Assembly (NCBI RefSeq): GCF_017315945.1
Contig: NZ_JAFLWI010000003.1
Coordinates: forward strand, 30,610 to 94,609
Length of the DNA: 64,000 bases
Reading direction: 5' to 3'
DNA from: Candidatus Enterococcus courvalinii
GTDB taxonomy: Bacteria; Bacillota; Bacilli; Lactobacillales; Enterococcaceae
In this document: one piece after another, positions 33,685-42,936 of the stretch
How positions within the stretch are numbered: position 1 is the first letter of the stretch
Layout of the letters: each line of letters starts with the position of its first letter
Notes under the pieces: model-generated
What the model was told of the DNA's origin: nothing
The model's input: the letters and a program-made list of their open reading frames with translations, nothing else
Database searches by the model: none
Program-made: the position numbers and the translations under genes

Positions 33685-34551
33685 ATGAGGGCAGTCAATC
33701 ACGGTAAACTAATTAAGAAGTTAAGATCAGAACGCGGAATTACTCAAAATCAATTAGCATATGGAATTTCATCTCGAGGAACACTAGCAGCTTTTGAAAA
33801 TAGAGGAAGCCGAATTTCCTTCGATATTCTTATCCAGTATCTTGAACGGATGAATATAACACTAGAGGAATATTCTTTTCTTTATATGGATTCACACGTT
33901 TCTGATAAAAGGTTACTTGCTAAAAAGATGATTCATGATACTACAGATGATGAGTCAGCAGGTAAAATTATCAATAATTTGTATTCTAGATATAAAGAAA
34001 CGGGGGATAATTTTTATTATTTTACCTACCTTATGAATGACCTACTTATACAATTTCTTCATGACCAAGAGAAAGATTTTTCAACTTCCGAAGAGGCTAC
34101 AATATTAAAAAAGCATTTGGAAAGCGTAGAATCTTGGGGACGCTTTGAATTGTCAATCCTAATAAATTGCCTGTTCATTTTTGAAACAGATTTTATTATT
34201 AATGCAATTAATTATAGGATTAAAAAAATGAAACTCTTTATCGATAATACCTATTTTTCATCTGATTGGAATTCATTTATTTTCAATGTATTACGCCTTT
34301 CCTTTATTAGAAATGAGCCCTATTTAAGAAGTTATATTTTCAAAAACCTTGAATCTTCCTTCTTAGACAGTTCAACATTCGATAGAACAAAATACGTAAG
34401 CTTTAAACTTCTTCATCAGTTAAAAATGAAGAATGATTCAAACGTTCTTAATCAACTAAATGCCATGTTAGAAGCTATAAAAATATCGGGAGATGATGCC
34501 TTATATCAATTCATAAATGAATTTAAAGAAAAATGTATCTCACCCCGTTAG
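33685..34551 (+). CDS. Rgg/GadR/MutR-family transcriptional regulator
   Basis: A 288-residue regulator. The N-terminal XRE helix-turn-helix is at residues 7-62 (GITQNQLAYGISSRGTLAAF, RISFDILIQYLERMNI), followed by a helical repeat domain of about 220 residues that in Rgg proteins binds peptide pheromones. The ATG at 33685 follows GAGGAGG by about 10 nt; an ATG five bases earlier opens a two-codon minicistron. It is divergent from the radical-SAM operon, and Rgg regulators often control such peptide operons. Its stop codon lies inside the oriT-like hairpin. Confidence 0.9.
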   Translation: MRAVNHGKLIKKLRSERGITQNQLAYGISSRGTLAAFENRGSRISFDILIQYLERMNITLEEYSFLYMDSHVSDKRLLAKKMIHDTTDDESAGKIINNLYSRYKETGDNFYYFTYLMNDLLIQFLHDQEKDFSTSEEATILKKHLESVESWGRFELSILINCLFIFETDFIINAINYRIKKMKLFIDNTYFSSDWNSFIFNVLRLSFIRNEPYLRSYIFKNLESSFLDSSTFDRTKYVSFKLLHQLKMKNDSNVLNQLNAMLEAIKISGDDALYQFINEFKEKCISPR

Positions 34552-34563
34552 TAACACGGGGGT
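34542..34563. other. oriT-like hairpin of E1
   Basis: Arms ACCCC and GGGGGT around GTTAGTAACAC, 22 nt. It has the layout of the E2 and E3 sites but a divergent core (GTAACAC instead of CTAACA). It overlaps the rgg stop codon and precedes the relaxase genes. Confidence 0.6.
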
Positions 34564-34662
34564 ACCAAACTCATTGGAAATCCCTCTAAGGGTTGCTACA
34601 AAAGGCTTCACGAGCATTCTTGAAAGATTCAATTTTTGTCAAAATTAGCTAAATAAAAAACC

Positions 34663-34724
34663 AAAAGACGTGTGAACGGACCGGCTGCCAGCGGCAGAGC
34701 CGAGTTCGTTTACACGTCTTTTTT
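34663..34724 (+). repeat. Long GC-rich inverted repeat downstream of oriT in E1
   Basis: Arms AAAAGACGTGTGAACGG... and ...TCGTTTACACGTCTTTT enclose a GGCTGCCAGCGGCAGAGCC inner hairpin. It could be the rgg terminator (a T-run follows) or a replication structure like those in E2 and E3. The rest of 34725-35035 shows no gene I trust. Confidence 0.6.
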
Positions 34725-35035
34725 GTGTTTTCTCAAAAAAGAAACTTTTTCGAAATGAGGCGATTAAGAAGCAAATAGTTTAAGAATCTCTTACAAGTCA
34801 ATTCAATTGCCTGTTGTTTCGAAAAATTGCCCTACTCAGATTGTAGTAGTAATGGAAGGGAAATCACTCACAAAGAAAATTATGAGAAATTCCACATTTT
34901 TTGGAAAAGAGGGGGTTCCAAATTGTTCTTGTTAGTGAAAGGAGGAAATTTTATGCATCTGATTCGTGCACCCACTCTACTTTATTTTAACCAATTAGAA
35001 CAAAGACTAAATTCAAAACCAAAGGAGAAATACAC

Positions 35036-35548
35036 ATGTCAAAAAAATTAATGATCCAAAAAGGAACCAGTATCTCACTAAACGATTCAGAAACTGTCAA
35101 TCTAGCCAGTCTACGTTTCGATCTCAAACAATTCAAACTCCCGCAACGTTTTGTTGTAGTCAAAAGTGATATTCAAATGCGGATGGAACGTGAACAGAAC
35201 CATGTTGGCGAACGTGTAGAAACCGGGCTAATGACCCTCACCTTCAAAGTCTATGATCGGGCTTTTGTCGAACTGGTTCTGAATAACGGCGGAACAGAAC
35301 TCGGCTCCCCGATCACCATTGTGGTCGAGCATCAAGAAGAACTGCCCATTTTAGATAACTATGAAGACGGCGAGTTGATTCCCATTCGTTTTAATGGTTT
35401 AAATGTCTATCCCCGAAAAATTCAGAAAAAATCATTTGTGGGAGAAGGTCAACCAATGATTGACACCTGGCAATTTGCAGCATTGAAAATCAGTGCCACC
35501 TCCTATCAACTAGGAGATGTGAATGAACCAAATACCCCGGCAAAGTAA
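35036..35548 (+). CDS. Hypothetical mobilisation accessory protein (HelP/DUF961-like position)
   Basis: A 170-residue soluble, beta-rich protein (SLRFDLKQFKLPQRFVVVKS, LMTLTFKVYDRAFVELVL, LIPIRFNGLNVYPRKIQ). Its position just before the relaxase (overlap 26 nt) is that of HelP/YdcP of ICEBs1 and the DUF961 genes of Tn916, which help the helicase during rolling-circle replication. Sequence similarity to those is not obvious by eye and it is longer, so the link rests on position. Ribosome site AAAGGAG. Confidence 0.55.
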   Translation: MSKKLMIQKGTSISLNDSETVNLASLRFDLKQFKLPQRFVVVKSDIQMRMEREQNHVGERVETGLMTLTFKVYDRAFVELVLNNGGTELGSPITIVVEHQEELPILDNYEDGELIPIRFNGLNVYPRKIQKKSFVGEGQPMIDTWQFAALKISATSYQLGDVNEPNTPAK

Positions 35549-36554
35549 CGAATGTCTGATCGATTTTCTACGTTTTTCATTACCGGATGCTTCAATGGAA
35601 AAAGTTGCAGACTTATTGGGAATTGCCCTTTCTGACTTCACTTCGGAAAAGAAAGGGAGCCCTTTTCCCACTTACGATTCTCACTATTCCTTTGCAGATA
35701 TTATCATTCACCAAAGTGACCACCACAACAATCTGTTAGTAAACTTATCGGGTCAAGGGTGTCGCCAATATGAAGAATATATGTCTAGTGTGGAGGGTTG
35801 GCATTGGCAGAAATTCTTAGCCACCATTTTAAAAGCCAAAGGAACCATTACTCGTGCCGACTTGGCAATGGATTTATTTGACGGCTCTTCCCCTCCTGTA
35901 TCTACCTTGCAAAAATACGTGAAGAACGGCCAACTCAGCTCTCAAAGCCGCCACTTTCGGGAAGTAAACAGTGGGCAACTACAGGAAGGGATTCTGACTG
36001 GTCATACGCTTTATATTGGCGCTCAGCCACAACTACTGCGGATTTATGACAAAAAGCAAGAAATCCGCGATAAAACAGGGGAAATTGCCCAAGTCAACGA
36101 GTGGGTTCGCTGGGAACTGGAATTAACCGATCAGAAAGCTCGGCAAGCCGTAGAAAAGCTTGCGAAAGGAATACCACTCAATACGGTAATTCGTGGCATT
36201 TTAGCTTCCCACTACAGCTTCAAGACCAAACCCAAAGGACCCGTCAACTATCATAACAAAGCTCGTTGGCCGAACATGAAATGGTGGGATAAATTTGTGG
36301 GGGACATTCCCAAAATCCCCTTACGTGTAGTTCGTGAAAAGCCAACCTTTTCCAAGAAGAAAGCTTGGTTAGAAAATGCCACTTCGAAATCGCTCGCCAT
36401 GATTTATGAAGCTTTTCTACAAGCCTATGGCCCAGAACAAGCAGAGGTCTATTTGAGAGAATTACTAGCCAAAGGAAAAGAAAAATTCACGGAAACAGAT
36501 CAGACCTTTATCGAACAAAAAATACTGGAATTGGAAAATGAAGATTATTACTAG
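35523..36554 (+). CDS. NicK-like relaxase (Rep_trans)
   Basis: A 343-residue Rep_trans protein without the N-terminal helix-turn-helix of the E3 relaxase, matching NicK of ICEBs1 in plan and size. Visible blocks are LVNLSGQGCRQYEEYM, GTITRADLAMDLFDG, HTLYIGAQPQLLRIYDKKQE and WVRWELELTDQKAR, equivalent to those in the E3 protein. It should nick the hairpin at 34542-34563. It overlaps the upstream gene by 26 nt. Confidence 0.85.
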   Translation: MNQIPRQSNECLIDFLRFSLPDASMEKVADLLGIALSDFTSEKKGSPFPTYDSHYSFADIIIHQSDHHNNLLVNLSGQGCRQYEEYMSSVEGWHWQKFLATILKAKGTITRADLAMDLFDGSSPPVSTLQKYVKNGQLSSQSRHFREVNSGQLQEGILTGHTLYIGAQPQLLRIYDKKQEIRDKTGEIAQVNEWVRWELELTDQKARQAVEKLAKGIPLNTVIRGILASHYSFKTKPKGPVNYHNKARWPNMKWWDKFVGDIPKIPLRVVREKPTFSKKKAWLENATSKSLAMIYEAFLQAYGPEQAEVYLRELLAKGKEKFTETDQTFIEQKILELENEDYY

Positions 36555-36570
36555 AGAAAGGAGGTTGCCT

Positions 36571-36846
36571 ATGCACGAAGTTCAATTTTTACTGAACGAT
36601 GAGCAAATGAAACAGCTAGGAAATAGTGTTTACACACTTCTTCTAAACAATGTGAATCAAGTACGACAAGATGCTGCGATCGACAAACGCTATTTAACCA
36701 AGAAAGAAACTTGCCAATATCTCCATATTGCGAACAACACTTTGGATAAATGGGTCGAACAAGGACTGCCAAAAATCACGATTCAAGGTGTTGTGCGTTT
36801 TGATCGGCAAGCTATAGACGAATGGCTCCATTGCTATACTCGCTAG
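36571..36846 (+). CDS. xis: Excisionase-like protein of E1
   Basis: A 91-residue protein from the ATG at 36571, which has an AAAGGAGG ribosome site. The winged-helix core YLTKKETCQYLHIANNTLDK and GVVRFDRQAIDEWL closely follows the E2 Xis. It precedes int with a hairpin (CAGAACGTAG/CTACGTTCTG, 36861-36886) between them that may reduce read-through into int. Confidence 0.85.
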   Translation: MHEVQFLLNDEQMKQLGNSVYTLLLNNVNQVRQDAAIDKRYLTKKETCQYLHIANNTLDKWVEQGLPKITIQGVVRFDRQAIDEWLHCYTR

Positions 36847-36914
36847 AAGCGGTTTATAATCAGAACGTAGTCATTCCTACGTTCTGGTTTGCGTATAAGA
36901 AAGTAGGAAGTAAC

Positions 36915-38150
36915 ATGGCAATTACTAAACTGAAAAACAACCACTACAAATTGGAGGTGTTTTACCCCAAGGAGGTGCGACAAATTCTCGGTGTCACTAC
37001 CGAGCGCTACCGCAAAACATTTAGGACGAAAAAAGAAGCGGAACAGGCTGAAAAAGACGTGTCTCAAAAAATTCAACGTGTGCTTAATGAAAAGAGTGCT
37101 CGTTCATTTGAATTAAACGGGCATATCAAATTCAAAGAGTTTTATGAAACAGTTTGGTTGGATATGTATATCGCCGGTTCTACCGGACGATCTAGACAAA
37201 TACCAACTGCCACAACCATCAGCAATACAAAAGATGTCTTCCGTCTTCATATTCTGCCGATGTTTGGTGAATATTCCATAAAGTTCTTAAACGACAATAA
37301 AGACTTTGTGCTTCGTGCTTTGATGAGAAAGTCCCAAACTTATGCCAATATCAAAATCATCAAAAGTTACGTCAATCAGATTTTTGATATTGCGGAGCTA
37401 TTAGAGTATATCGAATACAATCGGATTGAGAAAGTGATTCGGTATGTGGGTGATCCTAAGAAACAGCAACTAAAGGCGGAACGTCAGCTAAACGGTGAAG
37501 CACTGACAGCCGAAGAATTGATTGCTTGGCTAGACGCAGCCAATGAGGATTACAGCAATGGTTCTCTAATCATACAAGATTATGTTCTCTTGATGCTAAC
37601 GTTGAACCTAGGGGACCGCAAGAGCGAATCCTATGCCCTCCAGTGGAAGCATATTGATTTTGAAAATGGTTATGTCAGTTTGATTCAAAGTAAGGATAAA
37701 TTTGGTAATTTAAAATCCACAAAAGGTCGAAAGGCCACGAAGTTCAAGATTCCGACATTCCTTATTAAACTATTGAAAGAATGGAAGCAAAAACAAAAGG
37801 AAGAACTTTTACAACTTGGGATTAAGCAGACAAAAGAACAATTTCTTTTCACCTATGCCAATCGAAGTGGCGAAGTAAATATTCCGGTGCATGTGGATTA
37901 CTTAAATTATCGGCTAAAATCCATTCGCCGAAGACATGAGGAACTAACCCAGACAAATCCACACAAGCTACGACATACCTTTAGCACGTTGGCTCGTGAA
38001 GGTGGTGCAACAATGGCGCAAATTTCTCAAGCCTTAACTCACTCGGATATCAAAACGACAGAAATATACGTCAATACCCCAAATGTTGTCGATCTTTCCA
38101 CTTATGAGAAATTCGAGAAACGCCTAGATGAAGCGCGACAAGCAAAATAA
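36915..38150 (+). CDS. int: Tyrosine integrase of E1
   Basis: A 411-residue tyrosine recombinase from the ATG at 36915 (GTAGGAAG ribosome site). It has an N-terminal arm-binding part (AITKLKNNHYKLEVFYPKEV), a core-binding domain and a catalytic domain with LGDRKSESYALQW (box I region), NPHKLRHTFSTLAREGG, and LTHSDIKTTEIYVNT with the Tyr nucleophile. It ends 173 bp before att A in rpsI, so this integrase most recently acted on the intact gene. Confidence 0.9.
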   Translation: MAITKLKNNHYKLEVFYPKEVRQILGVTTERYRKTFRTKKEAEQAEKDVSQKIQRVLNEKSARSFELNGHIKFKEFYETVWLDMYIAGSTGRSRQIPTATTISNTKDVFRLHILPMFGEYSIKFLNDNKDFVLRALMRKSQTYANIKIIKSYVNQIFDIAELLEYIEYNRIEKVIRYVGDPKKQQLKAERQLNGEALTAEELIAWLDAANEDYSNGSLIIQDYVLLMLTLNLGDRKSESYALQWKHIDFENGYVSLIQSKDKFGNLKSTKGRKATKFKIPTFLIKLLKEWKQKQKEELLQLGIKQTKEQFLFTYANRSGEVNIPVHVDYLNYRLKSIRRRHEELTQTNPHKLRHTFSTLAREGGATMAQISQALTHSDIKTTEIYVNTPNVVDLSTYEKFEKRLDEARQAK

Positions 38151-38273
38151 ATAACTATTTAAAATAACAATTAAACAACCTAAAAAGAACGATGATATAG
38201 TATCTGACCTAGGTCTTAAAAACAGCCAATTCAAAATCTCGTACATTTTTTCGTACCTAAGCGTACAAAAAAA

Positions 38274-38300
38274 GACACTTCCCAAAAATTGGAAAGTGCC
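38274..38300 (-). terminator. rpsI operon terminator
   Basis: CACTTTCC and GGAAGTGT arms with a T-run on the minus strand, 24 bp after the rpsI stop codon. A related hairpin sits at the same position beside att B. Confidence 0.75.
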
Positions 38301-38323
38301 TGAAACGTTGATATATAAAGGAT

Positions 38324-38374
38324 ATTAACGCTTAGAGAATTGAGAAGCTTTACGAGCTTTCTTAAGACCTGGTT
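38324..38374 (-). repeat. att site A (3' end of intact rpsI)
   Basis: The last codons of rpsI ([13 protein letters not shown] and the stop) form the right border of E1. Copies B and C differ from it by two and four synonymous bases. Confidence 0.9.
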
Positions 38375-38717
38375 TTTTACGTTCAACCATACGTGCATCA
38401 CGTGTAAGCAAGCCAGCACGTTTAAGAGCTGCACGGAAGTCAGGATCAACTTCTAGCAATGCACGAGCGATACCATGACGGATAGCTCCTGATTGTCCAG
38501 CGTAGCCTCCACCGTTTACGTTAACAAAAACGTCATATGCGCCTTTTGTTTCAGTAACAGCGAAAGGTTGATTGATAACTTCACGCAAGTCAGCATGTGG
38601 GATGTATTCTTCAACATCTTTTTTGTTTACAGTAACTTTACCAGTTCCTGGTACTAAACGTACGCGAGCAACTGCATTTTTACGACGGCCTGTGCCGATA
38701 TATTGAACTTGTGCCAA
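38325..38717 (-). CDS. rpsI: 30S ribosomal protein S9
   Basis: A 130-residue S9 ([20 protein letters not shown] start; [20 protein letters not shown]; the conserved basic tail ending SQFSKR that reaches the P-site tRNA). Full family length. It lies 15 nt after rplM in the usual L13-S9 operon. The 3' end is the integration target of the three elements to the left, and integration replaces the tail with an equivalent one, so the protein stays intact. Confidence 0.97.
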   Translation of the reverse strand: MAQVQYIGTGRRKNAVARVRLVPGTGKVTVNKKDVEEYIPHADLREVINQPFAVTETKGAYDVFVNVNGGGYAGQSGAIRHGIARALLEVDPDFRAALKRAGLLTRDARMVERKKPGLKKARKASQFSKR

Positions 38718-38732
38718 TGAAATTCCCTCCTA

Positions 38733-39176
38733 TTAGATTAAGTTTGTGATATCTAAAACTTCTGGTTGTTGAGCAGTATGTGGATGTTCTGAACCACCAT
38801 ATACGTTCAATTTAGTAAATTGTTTGCGACCTAAAGTGTTTTTAGGAAGCATTCCTTTTACTGAAGTTTCGATTAAACGACGAGAATTTTTAGCACGCAA
38901 TTCGCCAGCTGTGACTGATTTCAATCCACCTGGGTAGTTGCTGTGACGGTAATAAATTTTGTCAGTCGCTTTTTTACCTGTTAATTTCACTTTATCTGCA
39001 TTGATAACAATGACGAAATCGCCAGTATCCACATGAGGTGTGAAAGTTGGTTTATTTTTACCACGTAGTACAGATGCAACAACTGTTGAAAGACGTCCCA
39101 ATGGAACATCAGTTGCGTCTACTACATACCATTTACGTTCTACTTCGCCTGGTTTGGCCATATATGTTGTACGCAC
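38733..39176 (-). CDS. rplM: 50S ribosomal protein L13
   Basis: About 147 residues from a GTG at 39176 ([20 protein letters not shown]), chosen because GGAGG lies 8 nt upstream and the protein then matches the family start. Motifs include [20 protein letters not shown] and [19 protein letters not shown]. It is a 23S rRNA-binding assembly protein. It is preceded by an apparent L13 leader RNA. Confidence 0.97.
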   Translation of the reverse strand: MRTTYMAKPGEVERKWYVVDATDVPLGRLSTVVASVLRGKNKPTFTPHVDTGDFVIVINADKVKLTGKKATDKIYYRHSNYPGGLKSVTAGELRAKNSRRLIETSVKGMLPKNTLGRKQFTKLNVYGGSEHPHTAQQPEVLDITNLI

Positions 39177-39256
39177 GTTAGTTTCCTCCAATTTAAGTTC
39201 TGATGTTTGACATACACTTCGAGTTTCCGGGGCTCTTTGTGGGGCAAACAATACCA
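39177..39256 (-). promoter_or_regulatory. Putative L13 leader RNA
   Basis: The 80 nt between the promoter and rplM contain short paired segments and a conserved-looking stretch (CACAAAGAGCC, then ATGTCAAACATCAGAACTT) as I recall from the L13 leader family, which lets L13 repress its own operon. Match to the family not computed. Confidence 0.5.
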
Positions 39257-39262
39257 TTTAAC

Positions 39263-39291
39263 ATATTACCTGCTACTTCGCATAATGTCAA
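39263..39291 (-). promoter_or_regulatory. rplM-rpsI promoter
   Basis: TTGACA (39286-39291) and TAATAT (39263-39268), 17 bp apart, on the minus strand. Confidence 0.8.
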
Positions 39292-39376
39292 CGTTTTTCT
39301 GCTCGTATGAAAAATTTTTCAAAAGTTTACATCCTTTATCTATCCTCCTATCTGCCTCTACACTTCCAATTCCATT

Positions 39377-39493
39377 TATTGTATAAAAAAGAATTTAAAT
39401 CCGCTATTTATTGTATATTAAACAATTAAATTACCAAATATTGTATATTTATTTAATAAAAGTGTTGCTTTTTTATTTTTATGATGCTATTAT
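39377..39493 (+). promoter_or_regulatory. argG promoter with ATTGTATA repeats (possible ARG boxes)
   Basis: TTGCTT (39465-39470) and TATTAT (39488-39493) are 17 bp apart. Upstream, ATTGTATA occurs three times (about 39379, 39410 and 39439) within AT-rich tracts, which could be ArgR/AhrC sites. Confidence 0.55.
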
Positions 39494-39541
39494 TTGAAAC
39501 ATCAATTTTCAAAAAGAATGCAAAGTAAGGGGAGTTTTTTT

Positions 39542-40756
39542 ATGAAAGAGAAAATTATTTTAGCTTATTCCGGTGGATTAGATACATCTGTTGCCATTAA
39601 GTGGCTGACGGATGAAGGCTATGACGTGATTGCTTGTTGTTTAGATATCGGCGAAGGAAAAGATACGTCCTTTATCAAAGAAAAAGCATTGCAAGTTGGT
39701 GCTAGCGCTTCTTATGCGATTGATGCTAAAGAGGAGTTTGCGCAAGAATTTGCTTTGGTCGCTCTTCAAGGACACACCTTCTATGAACAATCGTATCCAT
39801 TAGTTTCTGCCCTTTCACGCCCCTTAATTGCGAAGAAACTAGTTGAACTTGCTCGCACAACAGGAGCTACAACTATCGCTCATGGTTGTACCGGAAAAGG
39901 AAATGACCAAGTTCGATTTGAAGTTGCAATCAATGCTCTAGCACCCGACTTAAAAATTATCGCTCCTGTTCGTCAATGGCAGTGGTCTCGTGAAGAAGAA
40001 ATTGCTTATGCAAAAGCAAATGATATTCCAATTCCTGCAAATTTAGATAATCCTTATTCAATTGATCAAAATCTTTGGGGACGTGCATGTGAATGCGGAA
40101 TTTTAGAAGACCCTTGGGCAACCCCACCTGCAGGAGCTTACGAGTTAACGACTGCTTTAGAATACACACCAGATCTACCCGATGTGATTGAGGTAACATT
40201 TGAACACGGTATCCCAATTGAATTAAATCAAGAAAAGATGTCTTTATCACAACTAATCTTGACCTTAAATCAGCTCGCTGGTAAACATGGAATCGGTCGA
40301 ATTGATCATGTTGAAAATCGGTTAGTTGGTATCAAATCACGTGAAGTTTATGAATGTCCCGGGGCAGTGGTCTTGATGCAAGCGCACAAAGAATTGGAAG
40401 ATTTGACTTTTGTACGTGAGCTTGCCCACTTTAAACCACTAATTGAACAGCAGCTCAGCCAAATGATTTATGATGGTTTATGGTTCAATCCATTAACAGA
40501 AGCCTTGTTACAATTTCTAAAATCAACACAAATTTATGTAAATGGGACCGTTCGGGTCAAACTCTTTAAAGGAAACGTGATTGTTGAGGGGCGGAAATCA
40601 TTCAATAGTCTGTATAGCGAAGAACTGGCTACTTATACATCCGCAGATACCTTTGATCAACAAGCTGCTATTGGGTTCATCAAACTTTGGGGATTACCTT
40701 CTAAGGTCCACGCTGAAGTACAATCACAACAAGAAAACTTGTCACAAATAATTTAA
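39542..40756 (+). CDS. argG: Argininosuccinate synthase
   Basis: 404 residues from the ATG at 39542 (GGGGAG ribosome site); an upstream in-frame ATG would lie in the promoter. ATP-pyrophosphatase P-loop [14 protein letters not shown] at the start, and further motifs [15 protein letters not shown] and [16 protein letters not shown]. It joins citrulline and aspartate with ATP to argininosuccinate in arginine synthesis. It is followed after 87 nt by argH; a hairpin lies between them. Confidence 0.97.
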   Translation: MKEKIILAYSGGLDTSVAIKWLTDEGYDVIACCLDIGEGKDTSFIKEKALQVGASASYAIDAKEEFAQEFALVALQGHTFYEQSYPLVSALSRPLIAKKLVELARTTGATTIAHGCTGKGNDQVRFEVAINALAPDLKIIAPVRQWQWSREEEIAYAKANDIPIPANLDNPYSIDQNLWGRACECGILEDPWATPPAGAYELTTALEYTPDLPDVIEVTFEHGIPIELNQEKMSLSQLILTLNQLAGKHGIGRIDHVENRLVGIKSREVYECPGAVVLMQAHKELEDLTFVRELAHFKPLIEQQLSQMIYDGLWFNPLTEALLQFLKSTQIYVNGTVRVKLFKGNVIVEGRKSFNSLYSEELATYTSADTFDQQAAIGFIKLWGLPSKVHAEVQSQQENLSQII

Positions 40757-40767
40757 CTATACTAGCT

Positions 40768-40812
40768 AATGAAGATTTCTTTACGTTATAACAGGAAAAA
40801 GAAATCTTCATT
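40768..40812 (+). terminator. Hairpin between argG and argH
   Basis: AATGAAGATTTCTT and AAGAAATCTTCATT arms with a 17-nt loop and a short GTTTT. A weak terminator or an mRNA stability element, which may lower argH relative to argG. Confidence 0.55.
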
Positions 40813-40842
40813 GTTTTACATAATTTTTGGGGAGGAACAGAT

Positions 40843-42237
40843 ATGGAAAAACTTTGGGGTGGTCGTTTTCAAGGCGAAAGTGAACAATGGATTGATGAAT
40901 TTGGAGCATCCATTTCTTTTGATCAGAAGTTAGCAAAGCAAGATATCCTTGGCAGCTTGGCTCATGTCAAGATGCTTGGTCATACAGGAATTTTAACCAC
41001 AGATGAAACTTCAGCAATTATTTCTGGTTTAGAAACTTTGCAACAAAAATTAGCAGCAAATGAATTGCAGTTCACCATTGAAAACGAAGATATTCACTTA
41101 AATATCGAAACATTGCTTCATCAAGAAATCGGTGCAGTTGCGGGAAAGTTACATACCGCTCGCAGTCGAAATGATCAAGTCGCGACAGATATGCATCTTT
41201 TTCTCAAGGAAACTGTTTTGGAATTAATAACCAAACTTCACCAATTACGAACAACTTTAGTCAAGAAAGCAGAAGAACACGTTGAAACAATTGCGCCTGG
41301 ATATACGCACCTCCAACATGCACAGCCAATCTCCTTTGGTCAACATCTGCTCGCTTATTATCAGATGTTGACTAGAGATGCCGAACGTTTTGAAGAAAGT
41401 TTAAAACGAATTGATTTATCTCCACTTGGCAGTGCAGCACTAGCTGGAACTACCTTTCCAATCGACCGTCAATTTTCAGCAAAAGAATTAGATTTTTCTG
41501 GTATTTATCAAAACAGTTTGGACGCTGTGAGTGATCGTGATTTTATCTTAGAATTTCTAAGCAACTGTTCTCTTTTAATGATGCATCTTTCACGTTTTTG
41601 CGAGGAATTGATTTTGTGGTGCAGTCATGAGTTTCAATTTGTTGAATTGACAGATACTTTCTCAACAGGAAGTTCAATTATGCCACAAAAGAAAAATCCA
41701 GATATGGCTGAACTTATTCGTGGGAAAACAGGTAGAGTTTACGGAAATCTTTTTGGTCTTTTAACCTTGATGAAAGGTTTACCACTTGCATACAATAAAG
41801 ATTTTCAAGAAGATAAAGAAGGTATGTTTGACTCAAGTGAAACAGTTCTAGCCAGTTTAACGATCATGGATGGCATGATTGCAACAATGAAAGTCAATCA
41901 ATCACGTATGTATGCTTCCACGCAACAAGATTTTTCTAATGCAACAGAATTAGCTGACTACTTAGCTACCAAAGGAATGCCTTTCCGTCAAGCACATGAA
42001 ATTGTCGGAAAACTTGTCCTCCACTGTACACAAAGAGGCTATTTTTTACAGGATATTCCGTTAACTGAATTCCAAGCCATCAGTTCACTGATTGAAGACG
42101 ATATTTACGATACTTTACGTTCAGAAGTAGCCGTTCAAAGAAGACACTCCGAAGGTGGAACTGGCTTTGACCAAGTAAGAACACAAATCGACCACGCATT
42201 TTCTCAGTTAGCATCTGAGGTCGCTCACTTGTCCTGA
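40843..42237 (+). CDS. argH: Argininosuccinate lyase
   Basis: 464 residues of the fumarase/aspartase superfamily. Signature [20 protein letters not shown], with [12 protein letters not shown] and [14 protein letters not shown] for substrate binding. It splits argininosuccinate to arginine and fumarate. GGGGAGG ribosome site. Forms the arginine pair with argG. Confidence 0.97.
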   Translation: MEKLWGGRFQGESEQWIDEFGASISFDQKLAKQDILGSLAHVKMLGHTGILTTDETSAIISGLETLQQKLAANELQFTIENEDIHLNIETLLHQEIGAVAGKLHTARSRNDQVATDMHLFLKETVLELITKLHQLRTTLVKKAEEHVETIAPGYTHLQHAQPISFGQHLLAYYQMLTRDAERFEESLKRIDLSPLGSAALAGTTFPIDRQFSAKELDFSGIYQNSLDAVSDRDFILEFLSNCSLLMMHLSRFCEELILWCSHEFQFVELTDTFSTGSSIMPQKKNPDMAELIRGKTGRVYGNLFGLLTLMKGLPLAYNKDFQEDKEGMFDSSETVLASLTIMDGMIATMKVNQSRMYASTQQDFSNATELADYLATKGMPFRQAHEIVGKLVLHCTQRGYFLQDIPLTEFQAISSLIEDDIYDTLRSEVAVQRRHSEGGTGFDQVRTQIDHAFSQLASEVAHLS

Positions 42238-42290
42238 AGTGCTTTGTAAAGGGGTTAGTAATGCATTGGGGGCGTTCCCTCCTTCCACAC

Positions 42291-42328
42291 AAAAAGACAC
42301 ACAACTTAATGAGTTGCGTGTCTTTTTC
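42291..42328. terminator. Bidirectional terminator between argH and dps
   Basis: AAAAAGACACACAAC and GTTGCGTGTCTTTTT arms with a short loop; A-run on one side and T-run on the other, so it can serve both convergent genes. Confidence 0.8.
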
Positions 42329-42352
42329 TTCTATTATTATAGAAATAAATTT

Positions 42353-42820
42353 TTAAGCATCAATTTCTGGCGCTTTTCCAAGGTGTGCTTGGATCATCCA
42401 GATGCGTTTTTCAGTTGCTGTTTTAAATTCAATAAAGATATCTTGTGTAGGATCGTCGCCTTCTTCACCGGAAACTTCAATTCCTTTTTGATAAAGATCA
42501 GCTAAATAACGATAATTTTTCACTAATGTTTCTAAACGTTCTGGAATCGTACGGTCCCAACGGCCTACTTCATCAGAAATTTTTGTATTGTCTGCAAATT
42601 CACGTAATGTTGAATAAGGTGCGCCATCAAGAGTGATTAAACGTTCTGAGATTTCATCTAATTGATCATTTAGATCATCCATGAATTCGTCCATCATTGG
42701 GTGCAAAGTAAGAAAACCTGGACCTCTCATGTACCAATGTGTTTGATGCACCACAACAGACATTTGACTTAAATCTGCAACTAATTGATTCAATACTTCT
42801 TTTGTTTTTGGAAATTTCAT
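42353..42820 (-). CDS. dps: Dps/ferritin-like DNA-protection protein
   Basis: 155 residues of the ferritin-like Dps family. The ferroxidase ligands appear in VVHQTHWYMRGPGFLTLHPM (His) and DDLNDQLDEISERLITLDG (Asp/Glu) as in dodecameric Dps. It oxidises and stores iron with hydrogen peroxide and protects DNA. Single gene, convergent with argH. Confidence 0.93.
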   Translation of the reverse strand: MKFPKTKEVLNQLVADLSQMSVVVHQTHWYMRGPGFLTLHPMMDEFMDDLNDQLDEISERLITLDGAPYSTLREFADNTKISDEVGRWDRTIPERLETLVKNYRYLADLYQKGIEVSGEEGDDPTQDIFIEFKTATEKRIWMIQAHLGKAPEIDA

Positions 42821-42936
42821 TTTGTTACCTCCCTACATTTGTTTACATATAAAATCATAGTCAATTTTCAATTAAATGTACACTAAAACCAATTACCTGA
42901 GAATGATTTTCATCCAAGTGTTCTTTAAATCAAAAG

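Larger units (their letters stand above)
27283..38323. mobile_element. Element E1, mobilizable element adjoining rpsI
   Basis: About 11 kb between att copies B and A. From left to right it holds an AbiF-like gene with leader RNA, a radical-SAM peptide cluster with Rgg regulator, an oriT-like hairpin, a NicK-like relaxase, xis and int. No type IV secretion genes are present, so it is mobilizable rather than self-transmissible. Confidence 0.8.

Noticed and set aside
34827..35051. 74-codon frame between rgg and the relaxase genes
   Set aside because: Odd composition, no good ribosome site and it overlaps the start of the 170-residue gene; I do not trust it.
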